A DNA stretch of 64,000 nucleotides, from positions 23,898 through 87,897 of the forward strand of contig JAABQG010000003.1 of assembly GCA_011391595.1 (NCBI GenBank), given 5' to 3'. Source of the DNA: Hydrogenophaga sp. (lineage in GTDB: Bacteria > Pseudomonadota > Gammaproteobacteria > Burkholderiales > Burkholderiaceae_C). Both the position numbers and the translations under genes were made by a program. The notes below the pieces were generated by a model, which was given only the letters and a program-made list of their open reading frames with translations, had not been told where the DNA came from and made no database searches. Of this stretch, positions 1 to 8,200 are shown in pieces (within the stretch, counting starts at the first letter, position 1; each line of letters begins with the position of its first letter).

Positions 1-71
1 TCCTTTTTCCGGCCATTGCGCCATAGCCAGACGCCCGCGAGCACGGCAAGAAGAATGATCAGCGCCTTCAT
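1..71 (-). CDS. PP0621-type small membrane protein, N-terminal fragment
   Basis: The minus strand encodes MKALIILLAVLAGVWLWRNG followed by RKK before running off the window edge. This is one short hydrophobic segment followed by a basic stretch, the usual opening of PP0621-family proteins of unknown function, which often carry a C-terminal cysteine zinc-binding motif that is not visible here. Its ATG overlaps the stop codon of the upstream ypjD-type gene by four bases (ATGA), so the two are probably co-transcribed. Identification rests on about 23 residues and on position next to ypjD. Confidence 0.6.
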   Translation of the reverse strand, partial: MKALIILLAVLAGVWLWRNGRKK

Positions 72-874
72 GCAGAACGGCCCAGCATGACCTCCATGAC
101 GAAGCGCGAACCCGCGTAGGCCAACAGCAGCAAGCCCGCACCGATGTACAGCACGCGCACCGCGCGGCGCCCGCGCCAGCCAAACCGGGAGCGGCCGACG
201 AGCAGCGTGGCAAAGGCCAGCCACGACAGGACGGAGAATACGGTCTTGTGGTCCCACTTCCATCGTGCACCGGCCGCGCCATACAACTGCTCGCCAAAGA
301 ACCAGCCGGCAATCAGTGTTGCGCTCAGCAACACGAACCCGGCCTCGACGAAGCGGAACATGAGGCGCTCCAGCGTCAATAACGGAACGCCACTGTGGGC
401 ATCGGCTGCCAGGCGGATCTCCTTTTCAGCGCGTGTCATGAGCCACGCATGGACTACCGCGGCGGCAAACAGCCCGTACGAGGCGATCCCCAGCGCCCAA
501 TGCAGTGGCAACCAGGGAGACGCCAGGGTCTGCAATTCGGTTCCCGGAAACAACAGCGCGACGAGGACGGCCAGCGCGCCAAACCCGGCCAGTGCCCAGC
601 GCGCCGTCAGGTTGGGAAAAACATGACTCTCAATGGCATAGACGGTAAGTACCAGCCAGGCCGTGACCGAAAGGGCGGGTGCAAAGCCGAATCGGGGAGG
701 GTCTCCCAGCAGGCCGGCGGCCAGCATCAGTCCGTGCAGGACCCATGCGGTCAGCAGAATCCATCGTGCCGCCTGAGCACTGAGCCGCGACGCGCCGGCA
801 GCCGGAACCGCATAGGCCATGGCGGCGCCAAGGGCGAGCAGGATGCTGACGGGAGACGCACTGGCTAAAATCAT
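68..874 (-). CDS. ypjD: CcsA/YpjD-type cytochrome c assembly membrane protein
   Basis: Inner-membrane protein of about 268 residues with roughly eight hydrophobic segments, from ILASASPVSILLALGAAMAY at the N terminus to the last helix before SRFVMEVMLGRSA. The motif RWKWDHKTVFSVLSW near residue 205 resembles the conserved W-x-W-D-x-K segment of the CcsA/CcmC/HemX superfamily, which handles heme in the membrane. The homologue beside ffh in many proteobacteria is YpjD (CorE-like), whose exact role is unsettled. I chose the ATG at 874; a GTG two codons earlier (880) is also in frame. It diverges from ffh and overlaps the PP0621-type gene downstream. Confidence 0.85.
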   Translation of the reverse strand: MILASASPVSILLALGAAMAYAVPAAGASRLSAQAARWILLTAWVLHGLMLAAGLLGDPPRFGFAPALSVTAWLVLTVYAIESHVFPNLTARWALAGFGALAVLVALLFPGTELQTLASPWLPLHWALGIASYGLFAAAVVHAWLMTRAEKEIRLAADAHSGVPLLTLERLMFRFVEAGFVLLSATLIAGWFFGEQLYGAAGARWKWDHKTVFSVLSWLAFATLLVGRSRFGWRGRRAVRVLYIGAGLLLLAYAGSRFVMEVMLGRSA

Positions 875-962
875 GGCCACAGTTTAGCGTTTTGCACATG
901 GCCGGCGCTCGCGGGCCTCCGGTCTGCGGGTATGCCGGTTTCCAACCGACGGGACACTTCTT

Positions 963-2345
963 ATGGCTTCCGCCCTGACCGACAAACTTTCCCGGCTGGT
1001 CAAACAGATCAGCGGGCAGGCCCGCATCACCGAATCCAACGTGACCGACATGTTGCGCGAGGTGCGCATGGCGCTGCTCGAGGCCGATGTGGCGCTGCCC
1101 GTGGTGCGCGACTTCATCGCACGGGTCAAGGAAAAGGCATTGGGCCAGGAAGTGATGGGCTCGCTCAAGCCTGGCCAGGCGTTGGTGGGCATCGTCAACC
1201 GTGAGCTGGCAGCCACCATGGGCGAGGGCGTTTCCGACATCAATCTCGCCGCTCAGCCCCCGGTCGTGATCCTGATGGCCGGCCTGCAGGGTGCAGGCAA
1301 GACCACCACGACCGCCAAACTGGCCAGGCACCTGATCGAGAAGCGCAAGAAGAAGGTGCTGACCGTCTCGGGCGACGTGTACCGGCCGGCCGCCATCGAG
1401 CAGCTCAAGACGGTCACCGCGCAGGCCGGCGCCGAATGGTTTCCCAGCACCCCTGACCAGAAGCCACTTGAGATTGCCCGGGCCGCCATCGATTACGCGC
1501 GCAAGCATTACTTCGACGTGCTGCTGGTCGACACCGCCGGGCGGCTGGCCATCGACGAAGCCCTGATGCAGGAGATCCGCGAACTGCACGCCGAACTCAA
1601 ACCGGTGGAAACGCTGTTTGTGGTGGATGCAATGCAGGGCCAGGACGCCGCCAATACCGCCAGGGCCTTCAAGGACGCGCTTCCGATTACCGGCATCATC
1701 CTGACGAAAACCGACGGCGACTCGCGCGGCGGCGCGGCGCTCTCGGTCCGCCAGATCACCGGCGCGCCGATCAAGTTCGCCGGCACCAGCGAGAAAATCG
1801 ACGGGCTGGAGGTGTTTGACGCCGAGCGCCATGCCGGCCGGATTCTGGGCATGGGCGATATCGTGGCCTTGGTCGAGCAGGTTACGGCCGGCGTGGACAT
1901 GGAGGCTGCGCAAAAGCTGGCGGCCAAGGTCAAAAGTGGCGCGAGCTTCGACCTCAACGACTTCCTGGCGCAGATCCAGCAGATGAAACAGATGGGTGGT
2001 CTTTCCAGCCTGATGGACAAGCTTCCGACGCAGATGGCGGCAAAGGCCAGCGAGGTGGATCTGAACCGCGCCGAGAAAGACATTGGCCGCAAGCAAGGCA
2101 TCATCCACAGCATGACTCCGCAGGAGCGGCGCAAACCCGAGTTGCTCAAGGCCACGCGCAAGCGCCGCATTGCCGCCGGCGCGGGCGTGCAGGTTCAGGA
2201 GGTCAACCGCCTGCTCAAGGAGTTCGAGCAGATGCAGGACATGATGAGGAAGATGAAGGGCGGCGGCCTCATGAAGATGATGAAGCGCATGGGTGGCATG
2301 AAAGGCATGGGCGGCGGTGGTGGCCTGCCCGGGATGCCTTTCTGA
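963..2345 (+). CDS. ffh: signal recognition particle GTPase Ffh
   Basis: The 460-residue SRP54-type protein binds 4.5S RNA and signal sequences and delivers ribosome-nascent chains to FtsY at the inner membrane. The N-terminal four-helix N domain is followed by the G domain, with P loop GLQGAGKTTTTAKLA near residue 105, DTAGR near 188 and TKTDGD near 248. The C-terminal M domain is methionine-rich, ending in repeated MMRKMK/MKMMKRMGGMKGMGG segments. Length matches the family (about 450-460). It diverges from ypjD with an 80-bp gap. Confidence 0.98.
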   Translation: MASALTDKLSRLVKQISGQARITESNVTDMLREVRMALLEADVALPVVRDFIARVKEKALGQEVMGSLKPGQALVGIVNRELAATMGEGVSDINLAAQPPVVILMAGLQGAGKTTTTAKLARHLIEKRKKKVLTVSGDVYRPAAIEQLKTVTAQAGAEWFPSTPDQKPLEIARAAIDYARKHYFDVLLVDTAGRLAIDEALMQEIRELHAELKPVETLFVVDAMQGQDAANTARAFKDALPITGIILTKTDGDSRGGAALSVRQITGAPIKFAGTSEKIDGLEVFDAERHAGRILGMGDIVALVEQVTAGVDMEAAQKLAAKVKSGASFDLNDFLAQIQQMKQMGGLSSLMDKLPTQMAAKASEVDLNRAEKDIGRKQGIIHSMTPQERRKPELLKATRKRRIAAGAGVQVQEVNRLLKEFEQMQDMMRKMKGGGLMKMMKRMGGMKGMGGGGGLPGMPF

Positions 2346-2364
2346 GCGGTTGCGGCCGTTTTTT

Positions 2365-2384
2365 CAAGCCTTTTTTGGCTTTTC
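2365..2384 (+). terminator. possible Rho-independent terminator of ffh
   Basis: Just after the ffh stop, AAGCC-TTTTTT-GGCTT followed by TTC forms a short 5-bp hairpin with a T-rich loop and tail, preceded by another T run. The stem is short, so the call is tentative. Confidence 0.4.
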
Positions 2385-2442
2385 TCCGCTTCGAAGGGGC
2401 GTTGGAAGATATTGATTTAGTAGTTCCATGTGATGGCTGGAT

Positions 2443-3795
2443 TCAGTTCGTCAATGCGTCTGCGTTCACCAGTACCTCGCCACGCAGTGAATGTGCCATC
2501 GCCTGGGTGATACGCACGTCGATCATCTGGCCGACCAGACGTGCCGCATTCGGGCCGCCGGGGAAATTGACGGCGCGATTGCACTCCGTGCGGCCCATGA
2601 GTTCGGCCGGGTCCCGGCGTGCGGGACCTTCCACCAGGATGCGCTGGACGGTTCCCTGGCGTGTGGCGCTGATGCTGCGGATGTTGGTCTCGATCACGGC
2701 CTGCAAGGACTGAAGGCGGCGCAGCTTGACTGCGTGCGGTGTGTCGTCAAGCAGGTTGGCCGCTGGCGTGCCCGGGCGCGGGCTGAAGATGAAGCTGAAG
2801 CTGTTGTCAAAGCCGATGTCGTCGATCAGCTTCATCATCTTGCCGAAGTCTTCCTCGGTCTCGCCCGGGAATCCCACGATGAAGTCACTGCTCATGGCCA
2901 TGTCGGGGCGGATGGCGCGCAGCTTGCGCACCGTGCTCTTGTATTCCATGGCCGTGTAGCCACGCTTCATCGCCATCAGGATGCGGTCCGATCCGTGCTG
3001 CACAGGAAGGTGGAGGTGGCTGACCAGCTTGGGCACCTTGTCGTAGACGTCAATCAGGCGCTGCGTGAATTCGTTCGGGTGGCTGGTGGTGTAGCGGATA
3101 CGCTCGATGCCGGGGATGTCGGCCACATATTCGATCAGCAGCGCGAAGTCGGCCACCCCGGCGGTGTCGCCCATCTTGCCGCGGTAGGCGTTGACGTTCT
3201 GGCCCAGCAGCGTGACCTCCTTCACACCTTGGTCGGCAAGGCCGGCCACCTCGACCAACACGTCGTCAAATGGGCGGCTCACCTCCTCCCCACGTGTGTA
3301 CGGCACCACGCAGTAGCTACAGTATTTGGAGCAGCCTTCCATGATGGAGACGAAGGCGACCGCGCCGTCGACCCGCGCTGGGGGCAGGTGGTCGAACTTC
3401 TCGATCTCGGGAAAGCTGATGTCCACTTGCGGGCGCGCCTGGCGCTCGCGCTGTGCCAGCAGCTCGGGCAGGCGATGCAGCGTCTGCGGACCGAACACAA
3501 CGTCCACGTAGGGCGCACGCTTGATGATCTCGGCGCCTTCCTGGCTGGCCACGCAGCCGCCGACGCCGATCAGCACGCCTTTTTTCTTCAGGTGCTGCAC
3601 CCGCCCCAGGTCGCTGAAGACCTTTTCCTGCGCCTTTTCGCGCACCGAACAGGTGTTGAACAGGATCAGGTCGGCTTCGTCCACGTTGCTGGTGGGCTCA
3701 TAGCCTTCGGCGGCGTTCATCACGTCGGCCATCTTGTCAGAGTCATACTCGTTCATCTGACATCCGAAGGTTTTGATGAAGACTTTTTTGCTCAT
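2443..3795 (-). CDS. miaB: tRNA-i6A37 methylthiotransferase MiaB
   Basis: The 450-residue radical-SAM enzyme adds the 2-methylthio group to N6-isopentenyladenosine-37 of tRNAs reading UNN codons. The N-terminal UPF0004 domain ([17 protein letters not shown], then [13 protein letters not shown] and GGCVASQEG) supplies three cysteines for the auxiliary 4Fe-4S cluster. The radical-SAM motif is [15 protein letters not shown] (CxxxCxxC) near residue 155. The C-terminal region after about residue 380 fits a TRAM RNA-binding domain. Length is typical. It is convergent with ffh. Confidence 0.98.
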   Translation of the reverse strand: MSKKVFIKTFGCQMNEYDSDKMADVMNAAEGYEPTSNVDEADLILFNTCSVREKAQEKVFSDLGRVQHLKKKGVLIGVGGCVASQEGAEIIKRAPYVDVVFGPQTLHRLPELLAQRERQARPQVDISFPEIEKFDHLPPARVDGAVAFVSIMEGCSKYCSYCVVPYTRGEEVSRPFDDVLVEVAGLADQGVKEVTLLGQNVNAYRGKMGDTAGVADFALLIEYVADIPGIERIRYTTSHPNEFTQRLIDVYDKVPKLVSHLHLPVQHGSDRILMAMKRGYTAMEYKSTVRKLRAIRPDMAMSSDFIVGFPGETEEDFGKMMKLIDDIGFDNSFSFIFSPRPGTPAANLLDDTPHAVKLRRLQSLQAVIETNIRSISATRQGTVQRILVEGPARRDPAELMGRTECNRAVNFPGGPNAARLVGQMIDVRITQAMAHSLRGEVLVNADALTN

Positions 3796-3985
3796 TGCGA
3801 ATTCCCGAAAGTCCAGTAAATCGATCGCATCAGGGGACCCCGTGGCGCTGGAGTAAACCCGATATCGCCTTGAAACTCAGGTCCCATACCGATGGAATTC
3901 AACCTGGCGCTGCAAAGTGTCGTAGCGGATCGTCCTGCCTTGAGGCATCGGTTCAGTCGTGTGGGGGCCCGGCGGCACCCGTTGG

Positions 3986-4366
3986 TTATTGCGCAGCCCG
4001 AACCGGCCGTTTGATCGCGACTTCAGCGGGGGTCAGAACCCAGACTTGATGGATCAATCCGTGGCTGTCGCGGACATAGTTCACCATATAGGGCTCTCCA
4101 GCCAGGCGGGAAGGCAAGATCAACAGGTTGTCGGGGCCGAGGATGCGTGCGCCTGGCGAAAGTCGGTCGGGTTTCCCGTCAAGCATGACTTCGGGCGAAA
4201 GCTGCACGACGAGCTTTCCTCTCAGCGCTTTTTCGGGAAAGGTGCGCACAGTGCCTTGCGCGCTGGCGTCGAGGGGAAGTGCAACGCCGCCCAGTGTCAT
4301 CAGGCCGGCAAAGGCCATCGCAATGGCAACGGGAAAAGTCTTCAGGCAGCGGTTCATGGTGTTCAT
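3986..4366 (-). CDS. exported hypothetical protein (DUF2782-like size)
   Basis: This is a small protein of 126 residues starting MNTMNRCLKTFPVAIAMAFA, a clear signal peptide with likely cleavage after ASAQG near residue 35-38. The mature part has about 90 residues, includes VVQLSPEVMLDGKPDRLSPG and ends VAIKRPVRAAQ. I chose the start at 4366 because longer in-frame extensions run through the tRNA-Met gene and its terminator; an alternative ATG lies three codons later. I do not recognise the family with confidence. It follows the tRNA and precedes miaB on the same strand, with about 190 bp of featureless sequence between it and miaB. Confidence 0.65.
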   Translation of the reverse strand: MNTMNRCLKTFPVAIAMAFAGLMTLGGVALPLDASAQGTVRTFPEKALRGKLVVQLSPEVMLDGKPDRLSPGARILGPDNLLILPSRLAGEPYMVNYVRDSHGLIHQVWVLTPAEVAIKRPVRAAQ

Positions 4367-4450
4367 CCAGAGGCTGGGGGGAAAAGCCGGGTGGCCTGTA
4401 TCGGCTCGCCGGAGAGTGCCGAAAAGTGTAGCACCTGGCTGGCCAATGCA

Positions 4451-4480
4451 AAAACCCGCAGTGCGATTGCACCTGCGGGT
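4451..4480 (-). terminator. Rho-independent terminator of tRNA-Met
   Basis: Read on the minus strand, ACCCGCA + GTGC pairs with GCAC + TGCGGGT around a four-base loop (one bulged base), followed by TTTT. It lies about a dozen bases after the encoded CCA end of the tRNA, so it most likely terminates the tRNA transcript and separates it from the exported protein gene. Confidence 0.75.
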
Positions 4481-4492
4481 TCCTTGAAAAAC

Positions 4493-4569
4493 TGGTGGTG
4501 ATAGGTGGATTTGAACCACCGACATCAGCATTATGAATGCTGCGCTCTAACCGACTGAGCTATATCACC
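4493..4569 (-). tRNA. tRNA-Met (anticodon CAT)
   Basis: A full cloverleaf is visible on the minus strand. The acceptor stem GGTGATA pairs with TATCACC, followed by discriminator A and an encoded CCA. The D arm is GCTC...GAGC. The anticodon stem CAGCA/TGCTG surrounds the loop TTCATAA (anticodon CAT), and the T arm GGTGG/CCACC surrounds TTCAAAT. Length is 77 nt including CCA. The first acceptor pair is Watson-Crick, so it is not an initiator tRNA. Elongator Met is the simplest reading; a CAT tRNA modified to read isoleucine AUA cannot be excluded by eye. Confidence 0.95.
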
Positions 4570-4605
4570 ATCGAGCCGAATTATAGCGAAAAGTCTGTGC
4601 CGGGG

Positions 4606-5385
4606 TCAGCTGTGGGTGAAGGCTGCGGGCCGTTTGTTCAGGAACGCATCCATGCCTTCGGTCTGGTCGGCGGTGGCAAACAAGGCGTGGAACAGGCGGC
4701 GCTCGAACATCACGCCGTCGGTCAGTCCGCTCTCGAAAGAACGGTTCACGCTTTCCTTGGCGGCCATGCTGGCCAGCTGGCCGTGGCCGCAGACCATGAG
4801 GGCTGCCGCGAGGGCCTCGTCCATCAGGCGATCCAGTGGCACCACCCGGCTCACCAGGCCGGCACGCTCGGCTTCCGTCGCGTCCATCATGCGCCCGGTC
4901 AGCACCATGTCCATCGCCTTCGATTTGCCCACGGCGCGCGGCAGGCGCTGGGTGCCGCCGGCGCCGGGGATGATGCCGATCTTGATCTCGGGCTGGCCGA
5001 ACTTCGCATTGTCGGCGGCGATGATGAAATCGCACATCATGGCCAGTTCGCAGCCGCCCCCCAGCGCAAAGCCGGCTACGGCCGCGATCACGGGCTTGCG
5101 GATCGAGCGGATGGTTTCCCAGTTGCGGGTGATGAAGTCGTCCTTGTAGACGTCGGCAAAGCTGTATTTCGCCATCGCCGAGATATCCGCGCCGGCCGCG
5201 AAGGCTTTTTCGCTGCCGGTGACGATCATGCAGCCGATGGCTTCGTTGGCATCGAAGTCCTTGAGCGCGGCGCCGAGTTCGTCCATCAGGGCGCTGTTGA
5301 GCGCATTGAGCGCCTTCGGCCGGTTCAAAGTGATGATGCCGACTTTTTCGGCCTCGATGCGCACCTCGATCAGTTCATAAGCCAT
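4606..5385 (-). CDS. enoyl-CoA hydratase (PaaF/EchA type)
   Basis: The 259-residue crotonase-fold enzyme begins [20 protein letters not shown] and probably hydrates 2,3-unsaturated acyl-CoA. The oxyanion-hole region is FAAGADI near residue 65. [20 protein letters not shown] near 105-125 carries one of the two expected acidic residues, and [20 protein letters not shown] carries the second. GGAGG lies six bases before the chosen ATG; a longer in-frame start at 5454 has no such signal. It diverges from paaG-paaI-paaK across a palindromic operator, which points to phenylacetate degradation (PaaF), but a general short-chain hydratase fits equally. Confidence 0.88.
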   Translation of the reverse strand: MAYELIEVRIEAEKVGIITLNRPKALNALNSALMDELGAALKDFDANEAIGCMIVTGSEKAFAAGADISAMAKYSFADVYKDDFITRNWETIRSIRKPVIAAVAGFALGGGCELAMMCDFIIAADNAKFGQPEIKIGIIPGAGGTQRLPRAVGKSKAMDMVLTGRMMDATEAERAGLVSRVVPLDRLMDEALAAALMVCGHGQLASMAAKESVNRSFESGLTDGVMFERRLFHALFATADQTEGMDAFLNKRPAAFTHS

Positions 5386-5469
5386 GGGCTTCCTCCGGGT
5401 TTTCTGTTGAAATGTTTCGACGTAGCGCAGGACTATAACCAAGGCCCGGAACAAGGGGAAAAATTGGCC

Positions 5470-5485
5470 AACCGATCGGTCGGTT
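5470..5485. promoter_or_regulatory. TetR-type palindromic operator between divergent paa genes
   Basis: AACCGATCGGTCGGTT is a 16-bp near-perfect palindrome (two mismatches) between the hydratase gene and paaG. Palindromes of the form ACCGACCGGTCGGT are typical of TetR-family regulators, and PaaR repressors of phenylacetate genes in betaproteobacteria belong to that family. The candidate -10 TAAATT for paaG follows it directly. No tetR gene is present in the window, so the regulator identity is inference. Confidence 0.65.
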
Positions 5486-5513
5486 AATGGTAAATTCCCC
5501 CGCAGGAGACACC

Positions 5514-6308
5514 ATGACCGAATCGACCGTCCTATTTGAAGAGCGTGGCGCCGTGGCCATCGCCACGCTGAACCGACCGCAGGCGCTCAACAGTTTCACC
5601 CGCCAGATGCATCGTGAGCTCGGGGCCGCGATGGAGCACGTGGAGGCGAACCCTGGCATCCGCGCGCTGGTCATCACCGGGGCGGGTCGCGGCTTTTGTG
5701 CCGGGGCCGACCTGTCGGAGTTCGACTTTGCGCCAGGGCCGGACCTGATAGAGCGTGCCAATCCTGGCCCGGTGATCGATCAGGCGTTCAATCCGACGGT
5801 GCGCCGGCTGCAGGCGCTGCGCGTGCCGACGATTGCCGCGGTCAATGGCGTGGCGGCCGGTGCGGGCGCCTCGCTGGCCATGACCTGCGATATTGCGATT
5901 GCCGCGCCAGGGGCCAGTTTCATCCAGGCCTTCAGCAAGATCGGCCTGATTCCCGATGCGGGTGGCAGCTGGTTCCTGGTGGAACGACTGGGCCTGGCGC
6001 GTGCCCTGGCGCTGGCCATGACCGGCGACAAGCTTCCGGCGGCGCGGGCCTTGGAGTGGGGGATGATCTGGGACGTGGCGGAAGACCCGCTGGCCGCCGC
6101 GCTGGCCTTGGCCGAAAGACTGGCCGTGATGCCCACCCGAGCGCTGGTGGCCACCCGCCACCTTCTGCGTGACGGGGCCACGCGCACGTTGCACCAGCAG
6201 CTTGACGCCGAGCGCGACACGCAGTCGGCCATGGGCCATACGCACGACTACATCGAAGGCGTGATGGCCTTCCTGGAAAAGCGCCCGGCGCAGTTCAAGG
6301 GCGAATGA
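5514..6308 (+). CDS. paaG: 2-(1,2-epoxy-1,2-dihydrophenyl)acetyl-CoA isomerase PaaG
   Basis: A crotonase-superfamily protein of 264 residues that isomerises ring-epoxyphenylacetyl-CoA to the oxepin. The oxyanion-hole motif [13 protein letters not shown] is near residue 60. [20 protein letters not shown] and [20 protein letters not shown] (near 140-160) are typical of PaaG, including the PDAGGSW segment. AGGAGA precedes the chosen ATG by about five bases; an upstream in-frame start at 5487 has no comparable site. It overlaps paaI by four bases and heads a paaG-paaI-paaK operon next to the TetR-type operator. Confidence 0.92.
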   Translation: MTESTVLFEERGAVAIATLNRPQALNSFTRQMHRELGAAMEHVEANPGIRALVITGAGRGFCAGADLSEFDFAPGPDLIERANPGPVIDQAFNPTVRRLQALRVPTIAAVNGVAAGAGASLAMTCDIAIAAPGASFIQAFSKIGLIPDAGGSWFLVERLGLARALALAMTGDKLPAARALEWGMIWDVAEDPLAAALALAERLAVMPTRALVATRHLLRDGATRTLHQQLDAERDTQSAMGHTHDYIEGVMAFLEKRPAQFKGE

Positions 6309-6790
6309 AGATGAACACGCACGGCCAAGCGCACACGCCCGAACAAGCCCGCGATCTGGCGCGCCAGGTCGGCGAGACCATGTTTGCCGTCGACACCGCC
6401 TCCAAGGACACCATGGGCATGGAACTGGTCAGCTGCGAGCCGGGCCGCGCCGTCATGCGCATGACGGTGCGCGCGCTGCACCTGAACGGCCACCAGATCT
6501 GCCATGGCGGCTTCATCTTCACGCTGTCGGACTCCACCTTTGCCTTTGCCTGCAACAGCTATAACAAAAACACGGTGGCCTCGGGGGCCAGCATCGAGTT
6601 CCTCAAACCCGGTCATCTGGGCGACGTGCTGACCTGTGAGGGCGTCGAGCAGACGCTGAGCGGGCGCCACGGCATCTACGACATGAAAGTCACCAATCAG
6701 CGCGGGCAGGTAATTGCCCTGTTCCGCGGCAAGAGCGCCCAGATTCAGGGCACGGTGATTCCCGAAACCACGGAGCATGAGAAGCCATGA
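6305..6790 (+). CDS. paaI: hydroxyphenylacetyl-CoA thioesterase PaaI
   Basis: A hot-dog fold thioesterase of 161 residues. HLNGHQICHGGFIFTLSDS near residues 58-76 is the characteristic PaaI segment (G-x-x-HGG followed by an acidic catalytic residue in SDS). PaaI hydrolyses phenylacetyl-CoA derivatives that stall the pathway, releasing CoA. A methionine two codons inside (6311) is an alternative start. Start and stop overlap the neighbours by ATGA on both sides, so translation is probably coupled. Confidence 0.94.
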   Translation: MKMNTHGQAHTPEQARDLARQVGETMFAVDTASKDTMGMELVSCEPGRAVMRMTVRALHLNGHQICHGGFIFTLSDSTFAFACNSYNKNTVASGASIEFLKPGHLGDVLTCEGVEQTLSGRHGIYDMKVTNQRGQVIALFRGKSAQIQGTVIPETTEHEKP

Positions 6791-8079
6791 AAGCCTTCCC
6801 CCTGGAGCCGATCGAGAAGGCCAGCATCGACGAGCTGCGCGCACTGCAGCTCAAACGCCTGAAATCCACGCTGGCCCACGCCTACGCCAATTCGCCGGTC
6901 TACAAGGCCAAGTACGATGCGGCCGGGGTCCATCCAGGCGACCTCAAGACCTTGTCGGACCTGGCGAAGTTTCCTTTCACCACCAAGAAGGACCTGCGCG
7001 ACAGTTACCCCTTCGGCATGTTCGCCGTGCCGCGCGAGGGTTGCGCGCGTATCCATGCCTCCAGCGGCACCACTGGCAAACCCACGGTGGTGGGCTACAC
7101 GCTGAAGGACATCGACACCTGGGCCGGCGTGGTGGCCCGCAGCATCCGCGCGGCCGGTGCGCGACCCGGTGACATGGTGCATGTGAGCTACGGCTACGGC
7201 CTGTTCACCGGCGGGCTGGGCGCGCACTATGGCGCCGAAAAGCTCGGCCTGACGGTGGTGCCCTTTGGCGGCGGCCAGACCGAGCGCCAAGTGCAGCTGA
7301 TCCAGGACTTCCGACCCGACATCATCATGGTCACGCCGAGTTACATGCTGGCCATCGCCGACGAGTTCGAGCGCCAGGGCATCAACCCGGCCGACTCGTC
7401 GCTGCGCATCGGCATCTTTGGCGCGGAGCCGTGGACCAACGACATGCGTATGGCGATCGAGGCGCGTGCCGGCATCAGCGCGGTGGATATCTATGGCCTC
7501 TCCGAGGTCATGGGCCCCGGCGTGGCCAGCGAATGTGTCGAGACCAAGGACGGCCCGACCATCTGGGAAGACCATTTCTACCCCGAGATCATCCACCCCG
7601 AGACCGGCGAACCCGTGGCCGACGGGGAGATGGGCGAGCTGGTGTTCACCAGCCTGACCAAGGAGGCGTTGCCGATCATCCGTTACCGCACGCGCGACCT
7701 GACACGGCTGCTGCCCGGTACGGCGCGCACGATGCGGCGCATGGAAAAGATCACCGGCCGCAGCGATGACATGATGATCATCCGGGGCGTGAATGTTTTC
7801 CCGACGCAGATCGAGGAACTGATCCTCAAGCGCCCGGAACTCAGCGCGCATTACCAGTGCGTCCTGACGCGCGAGGGGCCGATGGACAACCTCAAGGTGG
7901 CGGTGGAGACCCGCCCTGGCCTGTCACCCGAGAGCATCGAGGCCCGGGCCGCCGCGAAGATGCTGCAGTACGAAATCAAGGTCTATGTGGGCAGCAGCGT
8001 CGAGATCGAGTTGCGCGCCGAAGGCGGCGTGGAGCGCAGCCAGGGCAAGGCCAAGCGGGTGGTGGACCAGCGGCGCTGA
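6787..8079 (+). CDS. paaK: phenylacetate-CoA ligase PaaK
   Basis: An adenylate-forming enzyme of 430 residues that activates phenylacetate with ATP and CoA, the entry step of aerobic phenylacetate breakdown. The nucleotide-binding motif is ASSGTTGKPTVVGYT near residue 95. YGLSEVMGPGVASEC near 237 and RYRTRDLTRLL near 300 follow family order, and GRSDDMMIIRGVNVFPTQIE near 325 marks the hinge to the C-terminal domain. It is the last gene of the paaG-paaI-paaK operon; the oxygenase genes paaABCDE are not in this window. Confidence 0.96.
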   Translation: MKAFPLEPIEKASIDELRALQLKRLKSTLAHAYANSPVYKAKYDAAGVHPGDLKTLSDLAKFPFTTKKDLRDSYPFGMFAVPREGCARIHASSGTTGKPTVVGYTLKDIDTWAGVVARSIRAAGARPGDMVHVSYGYGLFTGGLGAHYGAEKLGLTVVPFGGGQTERQVQLIQDFRPDIIMVTPSYMLAIADEFERQGINPADSSLRIGIFGAEPWTNDMRMAIEARAGISAVDIYGLSEVMGPGVASECVETKDGPTIWEDHFYPEIIHPETGEPVADGEMGELVFTSLTKEALPIIRYRTRDLTRLLPGTARTMRRMEKITGRSDDMMIIRGVNVFPTQIEELILKRPELSAHYQCVLTREGPMDNLKVAVETRPGLSPESIEARAAAKMLQYEIKVYVGSSVEIELRAEGGVERSQGKAKRVVDQRR

Positions 8080-8130
8080 GCTTGCGTGCCAGGTCGTGGC
8101 GAGAGCCGGATCGCCGATTGCTATTCAATC

Positions 8131-8160
8131 AATAGCTGCCCGCGACCATTTAACGCTGGG
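8131..8160 (+). repeat. dispersed intergenic repeat, copy 1
   Basis: This 30-bp copy runs AATAGCTGCC... to ...TTTAACGCTGGG and belongs to the family described under findings. It lies between the convergent paaK and M61 peptidase genes. It is preceded by a short inverted repeat GCTATT-CAATC-AATAGC whose right arm overlaps its start. Confidence 0.7.
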
Positions 8161-8200
8161 ATTTGCCAGTTTTTGTATAAAAAATGTCGCCGGAAGCCCC

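Noticed and set aside
2491..3819. A 442-codon plus-strand open frame
   Set aside because: Fully antisense to miaB, whose motifs are unambiguous; the translation shows no family features.
3796..3985. Possible further dispersed repeat copy near ggcgctggag at 3850
   Set aside because: Only about 10 of 16 positions of the right end match and the ATAGC end is missing, so it was not counted.
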